From NCBI GenBank assembly GCA_027924645.1, contig BSBN01000763.1:6820001-6884000 (forward strand): DNA of 64,000 nucleotides, written 5' to 3'. The DNA is from Cunninghamia lanceolata. Lineage: Eukaryota > Streptophyta > Pinopsida > Cupressales > Cupressaceae. Numbering within the stretch: position 1 is the stretch's first letter; every line of letters starts with the position of its first letter. Positions 20,626-30,408 of the stretch are shown here, piece by piece. The translations under genes and the position numbers were made by a program. The notes under the pieces are model-generated. The model was not told where the DNA came from and made no database searches. It saw nothing but the letters and a program-made list of their open reading frames with translations.

Positions 20626-21028
20626 CCCAACAATTGTAATGGCTCTTTCAGTTCATCATGAGTAAGTATATTTGATAATAGTTGGGCTCGACCAATTATA
20701 TCACAATGTTTAAAATGCTTCTCAAGTATTTCCTTTGTTGTTTTATTCAACGACCTCTTAATAACTTGATTAGGTTGTTTAGCATAAAATTTCAATTTCT
20801 CTATATCAGTTCCAACTAAATGATCTATATTTCTCTTTTAAAAAATTCCCTTAACCTCTTCAATTAGATTCATATACATATCTATAGAAGGAAGCGATCC
20901 CAACTCCTCTCCAACATCAAAGCCCGGTTGGGCATCCTCCCTGACACCAATTGTGTGTGGTTGGGCCTCGTCTAGTCTAGTATCTAAATTAGGCTCAACT
21001 TCCACTCTGGTTTATGTATGTTGAGCAC
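20626..21028 (-). pseudogene. transposase-like gene, N-terminal part
   Basis: On the minus strand an acceptor site (TGTGTAG, at plus 21029-21035) is followed by a frame with TRVEVEPNLDTRLDEAQPH, VGEELGSLPSIDMYMNLIEE, IDHLVGTDIEKLKFYAKQPN and EKHFKHCDIIGRAQLLSNIL, ending at the gypsy insertion. The phase continues at 3300 as VDFTKKEKTPRKRCSKCC. Two stops (TAA near 21016, and one near 20838) break it. This is the N-terminal exon region of the gene at 227-3305; an earlier exon probably lies to the right. Confidence 0.5.
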
Positions 21029-21035
21029 CTACACA

Positions 21036-21841
21036 TATCATATAAAAAAAGAAGTTAGAATATATTTAAGGGATGGATATATAAACCAAAACGTACTTTT
21101 TAAAAATAAACTCATTTTCAAAAAACTATGTAAGTTTTAACATTTTAATATTTTTTCATTCTCTATTATATATTAAATATAGGATTAAATGTATAGCATT
21201 GTCTTTCCATTTACTCTCAAATCACTATAAAGTTAAACATGTATTTCTAACATCAGTTTCCTCATGTCTATATATACTTGCATATTGGTAGCATTTAGAT
21301 GCACAAAGATGGTTTGAGGTGACTTGCTTAACATTTTAAATTATTTATATAGCATACAAGATTGAATCTAGGATGTGGCATGATGTGGGAAAAAAATATT
21401 AAGTCCATGCATATATGAAAGAAGACAAGGGTGTAACATGATAGAATAAAAGGTATAAAATATTTAGCATTAACAACTTGCACAAACAAAGAGGTAAGGG
21501 CATAACACAATTCTAAATGCAACATATATATAAATTTAACACAAACTAAGTGAATAATTGTAGGGAGCAATTAGAGTTCAGTGTGCACCATATATGGAAT
21601 TTTAATTTTATAGAACTAGTAGAGAACTAGGTAAAGTGAAATGCAAACAATATCAACAAACTACTTGTTATGAAACATTATGCACTAAATTTGAATGAAA
21701 TTTAATTTTGATAAGATAGAAATGAACCAATGTGTCAAGGATAGCATGAAACTTGCACAATGAGGAGAGTACAAAAAATACAAATATGTCACAACTAATA
21801 TAAATAGATTTCTATAATTAATTAGAAGAAAGCAAATAGAG
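21036..21841. other. AT-rich non-coding DNA
   Basis: No coding frame, repeat or RNA that I can support. If the acceptor at 21029 is real, this is intron of the transposase-like gene. Confidence 0.5.
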
Positions 21842-22600
21842 ATTTCTATTAAATTGGAGTATTTTCAGTGAATCTAAAAAAGTGTACATGATCTCTAGGA
21901 TTAAATTATAGTTATATAAACATCTAGAAAACCTTAGAAATCATTACACGTGTAAGTTTTAAACAATTAAGCTTTTAGGGTATTTGAAGGAGTTTTTTTA
22001 CAAAATTCTAACAAGCTTTTCTATGGATAGAGAACAAAGGTTTAGTAGATCAAATTCAACAAAAAATTCAATTTAGTATTGAATGTTGGATCTTGTGTGG
22101 ATGAAATTCTTAATATATCTAAACATGTTTTCAATTAGATTTAAAGTATATGAGCTTAGATTTGTACATTAAATAATTGCATTGATTGAAATTAGAACAT
22201 TGGTATCTATTCTAGAGAGAGAAACTAGTGAATCTAATGAATGGAAAATTATGTTTTTGGGATTAAATGAGAGCTATTTTTGATATATTGTGACTTTTAG
22301 GTCATTCTAAATTCAATGAATTTAAATATATTATTGAATTGAAGAAGCTAAATAGATAATTTCTATAAAATTAGAGTATTTTTAGTGAATCTAAAAAAGT
22401 GTACATGATCTCTATGATTTAATTATAAAACTATGTAAACATTTAGATCTAACCTTAGAAATCATTACACACAATTTTTAAACAATTAAGCTTTGAGGAG
22501 ATTTGAAAGAGTTTTGTCACAAAATTCTAACAAACTTTTCTAGAGATCTAGATAACAAAGGTTTAGCATCAAATTCAACCAAGAATTCAATTTAGTTTTG
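21842..22600 (+). repeat. direct duplication of about 517-base spacing
   Basis: The stretch 21842-22083 recurs at 22359-22600 with moderate identity; both copies share GTGTACATGATCTCTA and CAAAATTCTAACAA. The DNA between them (about 22085-22240) recurs near 24165-24300, including AGTATATGAGCTT and TTGGTATCTATTCTAGAG. This is compatible with decayed LTR or terminal parts of the gypsy remnant that lies between, but I could not define ends. Confidence 0.6.
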
Positions 22601-24060
22601 ACAACCTTAATGAGGCTTATGAATGAAGTGCTAAACCCGATCATTTTTAAGAGTATGTGATAGGATGTTTGGGATGAAATTCTCATTTTTAACTAAAAAT
22701 ATGAGGAACTTGTTGCACACCTAGAGAAGGTATTGTTGATTTCAAAGGAGAACAAACTTCATTTGAATGCTTAAAAATGTGATTTCTCTAATAAAAGTTT
22801 GGTTAGTCTTTTTAATGTTGTTTGGAATGGATTAGTTCATATAGAGCCATCAAAATTAGAGGCCAAATTAATTGGCCTAATCCTACAAGCATCATCAAAA
22901 TAAGGAGCTTTGTACAAGTAGCTTAATAGTTAAGGAAAATTGTTATAAGTCTTTTCTTTTATAGCTACACCTTTACATGCAATAAAAAATCATGGAAAGA
23001 GAATCAAGCTAGGTAATATGAAACAAAAATCGTTTAAGAATTTAAGCAATAAAGTGAGAAATACACTCATGTTGGCTCTTTAAAATTTAAAACACTATTT
23101 GAGTGGAGATAGATGTTAATCACTATGTTATGGGATTTATTCTAATGCATGGAGATAAGCTTGTGTATTAAACTATTTAGAAATATTTCATGACCTTTTG
23201 TCGTTTCACCTATGACAAAGAGATTTTTGCTTTGGTGCAAGTGGTGAAAAATTGGAAGCACTATTTGTTGGTTAAAGAGACCATTGTTTAAATGGACCAT
23301 CAACCATTACAATACTTACAAGATCAATATAAGCTTTAGGAAGCACACCATTACAAGGGGACATTGTTTCTTTAACAATTCCACTTAGTCATGTGTAAAA
23401 TATAAAAGAGGTGTAAATAATAAGCTTGTTGATTTTTCTTTGAGACCACCATTGTTGTTGGTAGTTAGTACTTTTTCTCTTCTTGAAACCTTTGTTACAA
23501 GTTAAGTATATGTGGAGGATTATGTCTATTAAAAGGATTTTGGAGAGCCATATCAATAGATTAAATAAGGTAAGAAAGATGAATTTGTTCCTAAGAGTTA
23601 ATTTTCATGTGAAGAATAGTTTGCTCTTCAAGTTAGGTTTCTTGTGCATTCTAAAAGAGAAGAGAATAGTCTTATTGAGGTACACACCCCTAAGGTGGAT
23701 GGGAACTTTGGGGCCACTAAACCATATCTAATTTGTAGTACTACATTAATTAACCATATATGCAAAGTGATGGTGCTAACTTTGTTTGACATTATAAGAG
23801 GTGACATGTTATTAAGCCAAGTTTACTTGATGTTGTGTGATGATCATAAGAAAAGCTAAAAACAATGACTTAGAGGTTAAGAAGGACAAGAAATTCATAA
23901 AGACTATCTAATAAATACATCTTCAAGTGCAAGATAAGTTTAAATCAATTCAAAAGAGATACAAGTAGAAGCATTCATCAACATCACACCAAGCACAACT
24001 TTAAGGCGGGTGTCAAGGTTTGGTTATATGTATGTGATGCAAGAGCATCCCAAGTGTAAG
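22601..24060 (+). pseudogene. very decayed Ty3/gypsy pol (RT, RNase H, integrase tail)
   Basis: No long frame survives. Translating across frames gives RT pieces (TTLMRLMNEVLNPIIF; LHLNAxKCDFSNKSLV), an RNase H piece (KHYLLVKETIV, MDHQPLQYLQDQYKL), and near 24000 an integrase-end motif HNFKAGVKVWLYV. The pieces are in the right order for a chromovirus-like gypsy element on the plus strand. The protease and active-site block were not found. Old and inactive. Confidence 0.6.
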
Positions 24061-24289
24061 AGAAATCTTTTATTATCCAAACTATTTATTTTGTGTATTT
24101 GTCTTTTGGAGGTTTTCTTAAGTTACCACAACCATTTTGGTCTTGTCATCTAATTTAAAGTTGGATCTTGTCCATGAAATTCTTTTATCTAAACATGTTT
24201 TTAATTAGACTTAAAGTATATGAGCTTCGATTTGTATTAGAATTGCATTGATTGACATTAAAAAATTGGTATCTATTCTAGAGAGAGAA

Positions 24290-24960
24290 ACTAGTGAATT
24301 TAACCTAGATCTAATTTGTATTAAAATTAAATCTAAAATTAGAAACTATGTACTCAAACCCTAGAGTTGAGGAAGTAGAGAAAATAGATACAAACCTTTG
24401 AAAGAAACTAGTGAATCTAGTGAATTTAACCTAGAGAATTTATTTGGAATCTATGTAGAATTTAAAACTTAGATGAATATAGAACATGTAGGAATCTAAT
24501 TTGTATTAAAATTAAATGTAAAATTAAAAAATATAATCAAATCCTAGAGTTGAGGAAGTAGGGGAAAGAGATACAAACCCTAGAGAGAAACTAGAGAATC
24601 TAGTGAATTTAACCTAGAGAATTTATTTGGAATCTGTGTAGAATTTTGGAAATTTAGATGAATGTAGAACATGTAGGAATTTAATTCAAGTATTAAAATT
24701 AAATCTAAAATTAGAAACTATATTCAAACCCTAGAGTTGAGGAAGTAGGAAAAAAAGATACAAACCCTAGAGAGGAACTAGTGAATCTAATGAATTTAAC
24801 CTAGAGAATTTATTTGGAATCTATGTAGAATTTAAAATTTAGATAAATGTAGAACATGTAGGAATCTATTTTTTATTGAAACTAAATCTAAAATTAGAAA
24901 TTATATTCAGACCCTAGAGTTGAGGAAGTAGGATAAATAGAATCTAATATTTTTAAAATA
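24290..24960 (+). repeat. four tandem copies of a roughly 185-base unit
   Basis: The marker CTAGAGTTGAGGAAGTAG occurs at about 24361, 24544, 24731 and 24914, giving spacings of 183, 187 and 183. Each unit also has GAGAATTTATTTGGAATC and GAACATGTAGGAATC. Unit ends resemble the end of the block duplicated at 22085-22240, so the array probably grew from that element's terminal part. Confidence 0.8.
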
Positions 24961-27814
24961 TTTTTATACAAATTTAAAAATATGCATACCTTCTTTCTTT
25001 CTACAATATCTTTGTGCCCTTTCTTCACTTAATTTATGTTCCTTTTTTGCTTAATATGAACGCATAGCCTTATTTTGCTTTGTTCTTTTATTTCCCATCT
25101 CCTCCTTTGCAAAATATGTGCCCAAAATTCCTTTACCAAATATTCTACCTTGGAAAAAATCTCAAAACTGTAAACACAATTTTTACAATTTTTTACCAAA
25201 TATTTTACCTGCAAATAATCCCAAAAATGTGAATATTTCATTTTTTTAATTTCAGTAATTCATTGTCTGATATTTATAAATAGTTCACAAATTTTGTAAA
25301 TTTTTGTAAATACTAGCTTAAGAACCTTCATTCGAAGGTCTTTGATCATGATTTTTTTAATATTTTTCTATAATTAGGGACCTTTGTTCGAAGCTCATTT
25401 GTTAAGAATTTTTTAATATATTGTCATCAACCAAAAAGGGCCTTAGAACAAAGAGATATTCAAATGAAGGTTCTAAATGACCTTCAATCAAAGGTTCTTC
25501 AAATGAAGGCCCTTGGATGGCCTTTTCTCCTCTGCTCCTTAGATTTCCCTCAAAATCTTTTGTTTCAAACCTTGGGTTGGACCAACAAATGGAATCAACA
25601 TGACATGATAATTTATAGGATTGTAACCCTCGAAATGAGATTTCCAAAAAGTATAATTTTGAATATATTTAATTTGATTATTATATTTATTTTCTATTTT
25701 CTAGTGAATATAGATTTTTCACCAAACATCAAAGTCTATGTTCCACACGTGGAAAAATAGTAAAATAGATTTTAAAAATTCTAAATAATATCTATGCACT
25801 AGGTATTAATATTTTTGCTTCAACAAAAAAAAAGTTAATTTAGATATATACAGAAAAAGTTAAGCTATATGGTATATAAATGTATGTCTAAATTATAATT
25901 AATCTCACTTCAAAAATTAATTAAAAAAAATGCAACAAAAAATTATGAAAAATATATATGCACTAGTTATTGGTGTTACAAATCTATTTTTAAAAATTTA
26001 TAATTTTATCCTGTTTGTAAAAAAAGATATACTATATCATATAAAAGTCACTTTTTAAAAATACGGTTAACTATTAAAAACAAGTTATTAAAAGTTATGT
26101 AAAAAAATTTAAAAATTATTTTTTAAATTTTAAAAATATATATATTTAGAATCTACACAAAATCTCAAAAATCACTAGTTCACATCATCTTCAAATTTTT
26201 AACAATTTAGTTGCTATAGGTGTTAGAAAGTGAAAATTTAGTTTAAAATGTTGATTTCAATATCCCACTTTGGGCAAAAAGTGGGACACACTATTGTGGA
26301 GTCATCTAGAAAGATAGCATAACACTAATCACACTAGATAGTCCATGTCTCCTATCCATAATTAGAGACATCAACTAGGGAGAGAGAATAAGGTCAGAAA
26401 ACCTAAAGAGATTATCTTGTCCATTTCATAAATTAAACCATAATCATAGAAAGAGAATGTGAGATTATTATTATCATACACACATGAATGATAAATCCTC
26501 AATTCATAACAAAGATATAATTTAGAGAGAGTTGATCATTAACAAACATTTTCAATCATTTCATTACTAAAACATATATACTAGATTCCTTCCTATTCAT
26601 ATTAGGATACAATAGATCAAGGAGAGATAGATAGATAGGTAGAACATAACCCATAAACACAAGATAGCTCATGCTTTCTTCTTAGCATGTATGAATAAGA
26701 AGCAAGAATTAGAGAGAGGATGTGAACATTAATGCAAACATAACCCATCTCTTTCATGATTAACTACTTTTCCTTAATTCAATATCAACTCAAAAACAAA
26801 CTTGGATATACATTCAATTACAATGTTCCTTAAAAAGCATCATTGCTCAATACTTATGCAAATGAGAATGAAAATGAGAGTAGCGTAAGAACATGCAAGC
26901 ATCAAATGATAACTCAATCGTTTCTTATCTTATAAAACACTTGCAAACAATTCTAATCCTTCAACATGGAGAAGAGGGGTAAACTCAATCATTTCATTTT
27001 AAATCTCAATACAAGAATTTGATGAAGATAATGACATCCTCTAAACCACTTAAACATTTATCAAATCAAATCATTCATACATAATCATTCTCAAATCACG
27101 CATTTACATTGAAGAATGACATATATGTAAGTACATAAATAAAACACCTCTTAACTTCCAATAATAGCACATCATTGATAGGTGACAATAGAAAGGCATT
27201 TGTCACAAAGCATACTAGTTCATCCAATGGAGAAAATTGTGCCAGAGAGTTTAAGAATGGCACCACACTAGTACAGATTCCACCACAATTTTCAAAATGA
27301 TAATGCATCATTAGAAACACTACCATAAGATCCTCCCAAAACTCACAAAAAGACATGAATTCATTCCCTATTTTTCTCAACAGGGTTCTAAACATGTTTA
27401 TGTAGGATCTAAGATTAATAATAGAGTTATGTGATAGCCCTATGGTGATAAATAGCTATTGAAAGTGGTAAATTACTCAACGGTCTAAGCACAAGAACTT
27501 CACCAAAATCTTAATTTATATATTTTAATCTATAATGAACTAGAACATGATTTGGGTTTCATTACAACACAAATTCACCCAACCACATTTCACAATACTA
27601 AATTTCCACAAGATAATCACTTGAACACTTATATCAACAAATATCATAAGGAAAACCCATAAACATTCATTTTACAAATTTCTCAAAATTAAAATAAAAG
27701 AGATACGTAGCATTCCTCTTTCTCAAGGAAATCTCTACACATACTTTTCTTTCTTCCAAAACATGATATTTACAAGTTTCCTTCAATAATAGAGTTACAT
27801 AAATCAATCTTTCT
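24961..27814. other. AT-rich non-coding DNA
   Basis: No gene found. The short frames at 25402-25760 and 27096-27395 have no domain. A perfect 9-bp hairpin, TCCCACTTT/AAAGTGGGA with loop GGGCAA, lies at 26263-26286. The GAAGGTC-like words around 25320-25520 repeat loosely. Confidence 0.5.
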
Positions 27815-27870
27815 CACAATTTGAAATATAAGGGAGAGGGGCCACAATTTGAAATATAAGGGAGAGGGGC
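27815..27870 (+). repeat. perfect 28-base tandem duplication
   Basis: 27815-27842 and 27843-27870 are identical; each contains TTTGAAATATAAGGGAGAGG. It lies in otherwise AT-rich DNA directly before a short GC-rich patch (27870-27905). Confidence 0.92.
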
Positions 27871-28015
27871 CAGTAGCCGCCCACCCTACCTTCGCGCACG
27901 TCAAGCATAGGAGATAAATATTAAAGGCATTCATTTGAGCTCCAAGCTCCAAGATCAATGCAAGACAAGAAGAAGTTGTTTGCTATATTGTATCTCTATC
28001 CATTAAGATTTTGAA

Positions 28016-28849
28016 ATGACTCTGCTCCCACTCGTTGCTGGTACCCCTCCCCTGCAATCAACAGATGCATTTCCGCAGCTCCCAGACCTTAAACCCTAGG
28101 AATCTCATTTCGTCCAACAATCCTACTCCTAGCGTTGGGCGTGACGTGCCTGGGGCTGAATATGGCGTCCATATTCTGCAGAAAGGTGTGCAGGTGTCAG
28201 TGGCATCTCCTGGGCACGCTTCTGCAGGTGATGTGAAGGCGTTAAATGGTGCCTTGGGGGTCTGGTCGTGGCTCCCCCACTATGCTACGCGGCCATAGCT
28301 GGTTCAGAGGATCCTGGCTGCCATTCTCTATGTGAAAAAACTTGCCCCCTTCCCTATTCACAATCCACCCCAGTCATGGTGTGTGGACAAGATGTGATAG
28401 ATAATGAAGACTACTATCTTCACCATGGTTTGGTATGCAGATTTAACAGTCTGTGGCCTTCTCTTCCCAATCTACACAAATGGGTCCTCGTGGAAGCCTC
28501 TCATTGGAGGCAAGATTGAGCTATTTCCTTGTGCTAGGGGCTTCTTCATATGACTTTTGTCTCTTTAGAGAACAAGGATTTGGTGCTGGACAGTTGGTTA
28601 TGTATGTGGGGAGAGCACTCCCTCTCGGTCAAGCCATGTACTATTTCTTTCAACCCCCTCACGGAACCTTTCAATACCAGGTCAATTTGGGTTAGGCTTT
28701 AGAATCTTCCTCTCTAGTTCTGGGAAGATTCATGGTACGAGGCCACTGGCAATGCAATTGATTGTTTTTTGAAGGTTGACCCTACTACATCCTTCATGGG
28801 TCGCTCAACATATGCATGTATATTAGTGGACATTGATATTTCTAAGCCT
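28016..28849 (+). pseudogene. LINE ORF1, N-terminal part (DUF4283-like)
   Basis: ATG at 28016 opens MTLLPLVAGTPPLQSTDAFP, then stops and frameshifts break the frame. From about 28470 pieces read WKPLIGGKIELFPCARGFF, LDSWLCMWGEHSLSVKPW, FNPLTEPFN and NAIDCFLKVDPTTSFMGRST, then CILVDIDISKP. This order (LIGGKI, F.W...P W F.P) is that of DUF4283, the N-terminal domain of plant L1 ORF1 proteins, which probably bind RNA. The frame is cut at ISKP by an insertion and resumes with SKPLHKDIVLM at 29532. Confidence 0.6.
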
Positions 28850-29026
28850 ATGTTACCAGAAACAAGAAACGGAAACAGCAACGACAATAGCAACATGACA
28901 AGAAACGGGATATTTGAAAGTTGTGTATAAGAAACGGATATCTATATATATATAGAAACAGAAACGGCAACGACAATAGCAACATGACAAGAAATGGGAT
29001 ATTTGAAAGTTGTGTATAAGAAACGG

Positions 29027-29069
<43 letters not shown>

Positions 29070-29531
29070 TTCTAAATTAATATTAAGAAAGCAAAAAATT
29101 AAAATTAAAAATTATGTTTTAACTCTAATTTTAATTTTTAATAAAAATAAAAAGAAATTTAAACTTAACAAAAAAAAAGGTAGAAAAAAAATTTAAAAAA
29201 TAAAACAAATTCTTATAAATTAAAAAATTATTAAACTATATATATATATATATAACTACCTTCTAAAAAGGCATGCAAGGATTCCAATTTATGTTTCAAA
29301 CATATAAAAGTTTAAAAGCTTTTAAAAATCAATTTACTTACCAAAATGCCAAAAGCTTTGTGAAGGGAAAATGCGAAAAAATAGAAGCGCAATTTAAGGA
29401 AAACACAAAATTCTTTGGCAATGGGTAGAAACGTAACGACAAGCTTAGTAACAGTTGTTTACGATAGAAACGGCGTTTCACCTGTTAAAACAAGAAACAT
29501 AGCCTTATCTTTGCATTTCTAGTAGCAGAGC
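28850..29531. mobile_element. DNA-transposon-like insertion in the LINE
   Basis: About 680 bases of very AT-rich DNA with no gene. TCTAAGCCT at 28841-28849 and TCCAAGCCT at 29532-29540 flank it as a 9-base near-duplication. The inner ends resemble each other as inverted repeats: TGTTACCAGAAAC at the left, and TGCTACTAGAAAT read inward from the right. It contains a two-copy tandem repeat (89 bases), an AT/GA microsatellite and the palindrome GAAACGGCGTTTC. A short non-autonomous element with Mutator-like duplication length is my best guess; the ends do not abut the duplication exactly. Confidence 0.45.
28866..29065 (+). repeat. 89-base tandem repeat followed by (TA)n(GA)n
   Basis: CAACGACAATAGCAACATGA occurs at about 28879 and 28968, period 89; both copies continue through GATATTTGAAAGTTGTGTAT and end in a TA run. 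The word GAAACGG recurs in each. The second copy runs into (TA)n and (GA)n to about 29065. Confidence 0.85.
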
Positions 29532-30220
29532 TCCAAGCCTCTTCACAAGGATATTGTTCTGATGGTGGAGGATAGGCCTTGGACGCAAACGCTTGACTAT
29601 GAGGGTCTCCCCTTCAGATGCAAACGATGTTTAGTCATTGGACATCTAGCTTCTAATTGTCCCCACTCTCATCCCAAGGGTGCAGCCACGTGGTGGAGGA
29701 ATGCCCACAATGATCATTTGACAATCAATGCTTTTGAATCTCTAGTTGATGGGTCCTCTCAAGATGACAAGCCTTCTCAGGATGTTGAGTCTTCTACTCT
29801 CATTCCCCCTACAATGAGTCACATTCCCGAGGCGTATCCCATGTGGTTGGCGGGGCTATGGAGAGTCCCTCAACTCCTTCCAAATCCTCTTCTTCTAACC
29901 AAGCTCCAGTTGATCCTTCATTAGATTCCATCACCCCCACAGAGTGCTACGAGGAGTTCCCAACCCCATATTTGACTACGAATTCAATGCAAATTATGGC
30001 TTCTTTGGGAAGATTGTCTCTCTTTGAGTGAGTTGTCTTTGGTGGAGGCACCGATTGAGGTCATCCCCTCCTCTCTCATCGTTTTGAGGATTTAGATTCT
30101 AGTGTATCTTGGATGATAGTCCAAAGAAGGAAGAGAGGTCTTCCTAAAGAGGTTTTTTATTCCCATACTCTTGTGATGAGTGTGTGGATTGCTAGGATGG
30201 GGTCTAGCATTGTGTAGGTT
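29532..30220 (+). pseudogene. LINE ORF1, C-terminal part with zinc knuckle
   Basis: Reads KDIVLMVEDRPWTQTLDYEG then FRCKRCLVIGHLASNCPH, a CCHC knuckle (C-x2-C-x4-H-x4-C) typical of plant L1 ORF1. A Ser/Pro-rich tail follows across frameshifts, ending WMIVQRRKRGLPKE and a stop near 30219. The same end occurs in the fragment at 1645-2224. ORF1 proteins coat LINE RNA. Confidence 0.75.
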
Positions 30221-30408
30221 GTCGATCCTTTGGTGTTGTGTATTTTGTTGGTTTGTTGTTTTTGTGTGGCTTGTAGTGGAGGTGTGTTTTGTTTGTCCCA
30301 TATCTCATGGTACTTGTTTTGTATGCCTAATGGTTTTTCATGTGTACAAGGGTTTGGGCCCTTTCAAAAACCCACTTTTATCATTATCAAAAACACAAGA
30401 CAACAAGA

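Larger units (their letters stand above)
27974..30395 (+). mobile_element. LINE-like element with ORF1 and 3' tail but no RT
   Basis: Flanked by 13-base copies at 27961-27973 and 30396-30408 (12 of 13 equal, CAAGACAA core), a likely target-site duplication. Inside are an ORF1 of the plant L1 type (a DUF4283-like domain then a zinc knuckle) and a 3' tail with ATATCTCATGGTACTT and CCCTTTCAAAAACCC. No endonuclease or reverse transcriptase lies between ORF1 and tail. It is interrupted at 28850-29531 by another insertion. Without that it is about 1.7 kb. Confidence 0.65.

Noticed and set aside
24290..24960. Regular repeats considered as a CRISPR array
   Set aside because: Units are about 185 bases of continuous tandem repeat without constant repeat plus unique spacers, in plant nuclear DNA.
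25402..25760. Overlapping frames on both strands of 81 and 98 codons
   Set aside because: No domain, AT-rich composition and loosely repeated GAAGG words; looks like chance.
30092..30301. Minus-strand frame opposite LINE ORF1 and tail
   Set aside because: His/Thr/Asn-rich shadow of the plus-strand LINE; no domain.
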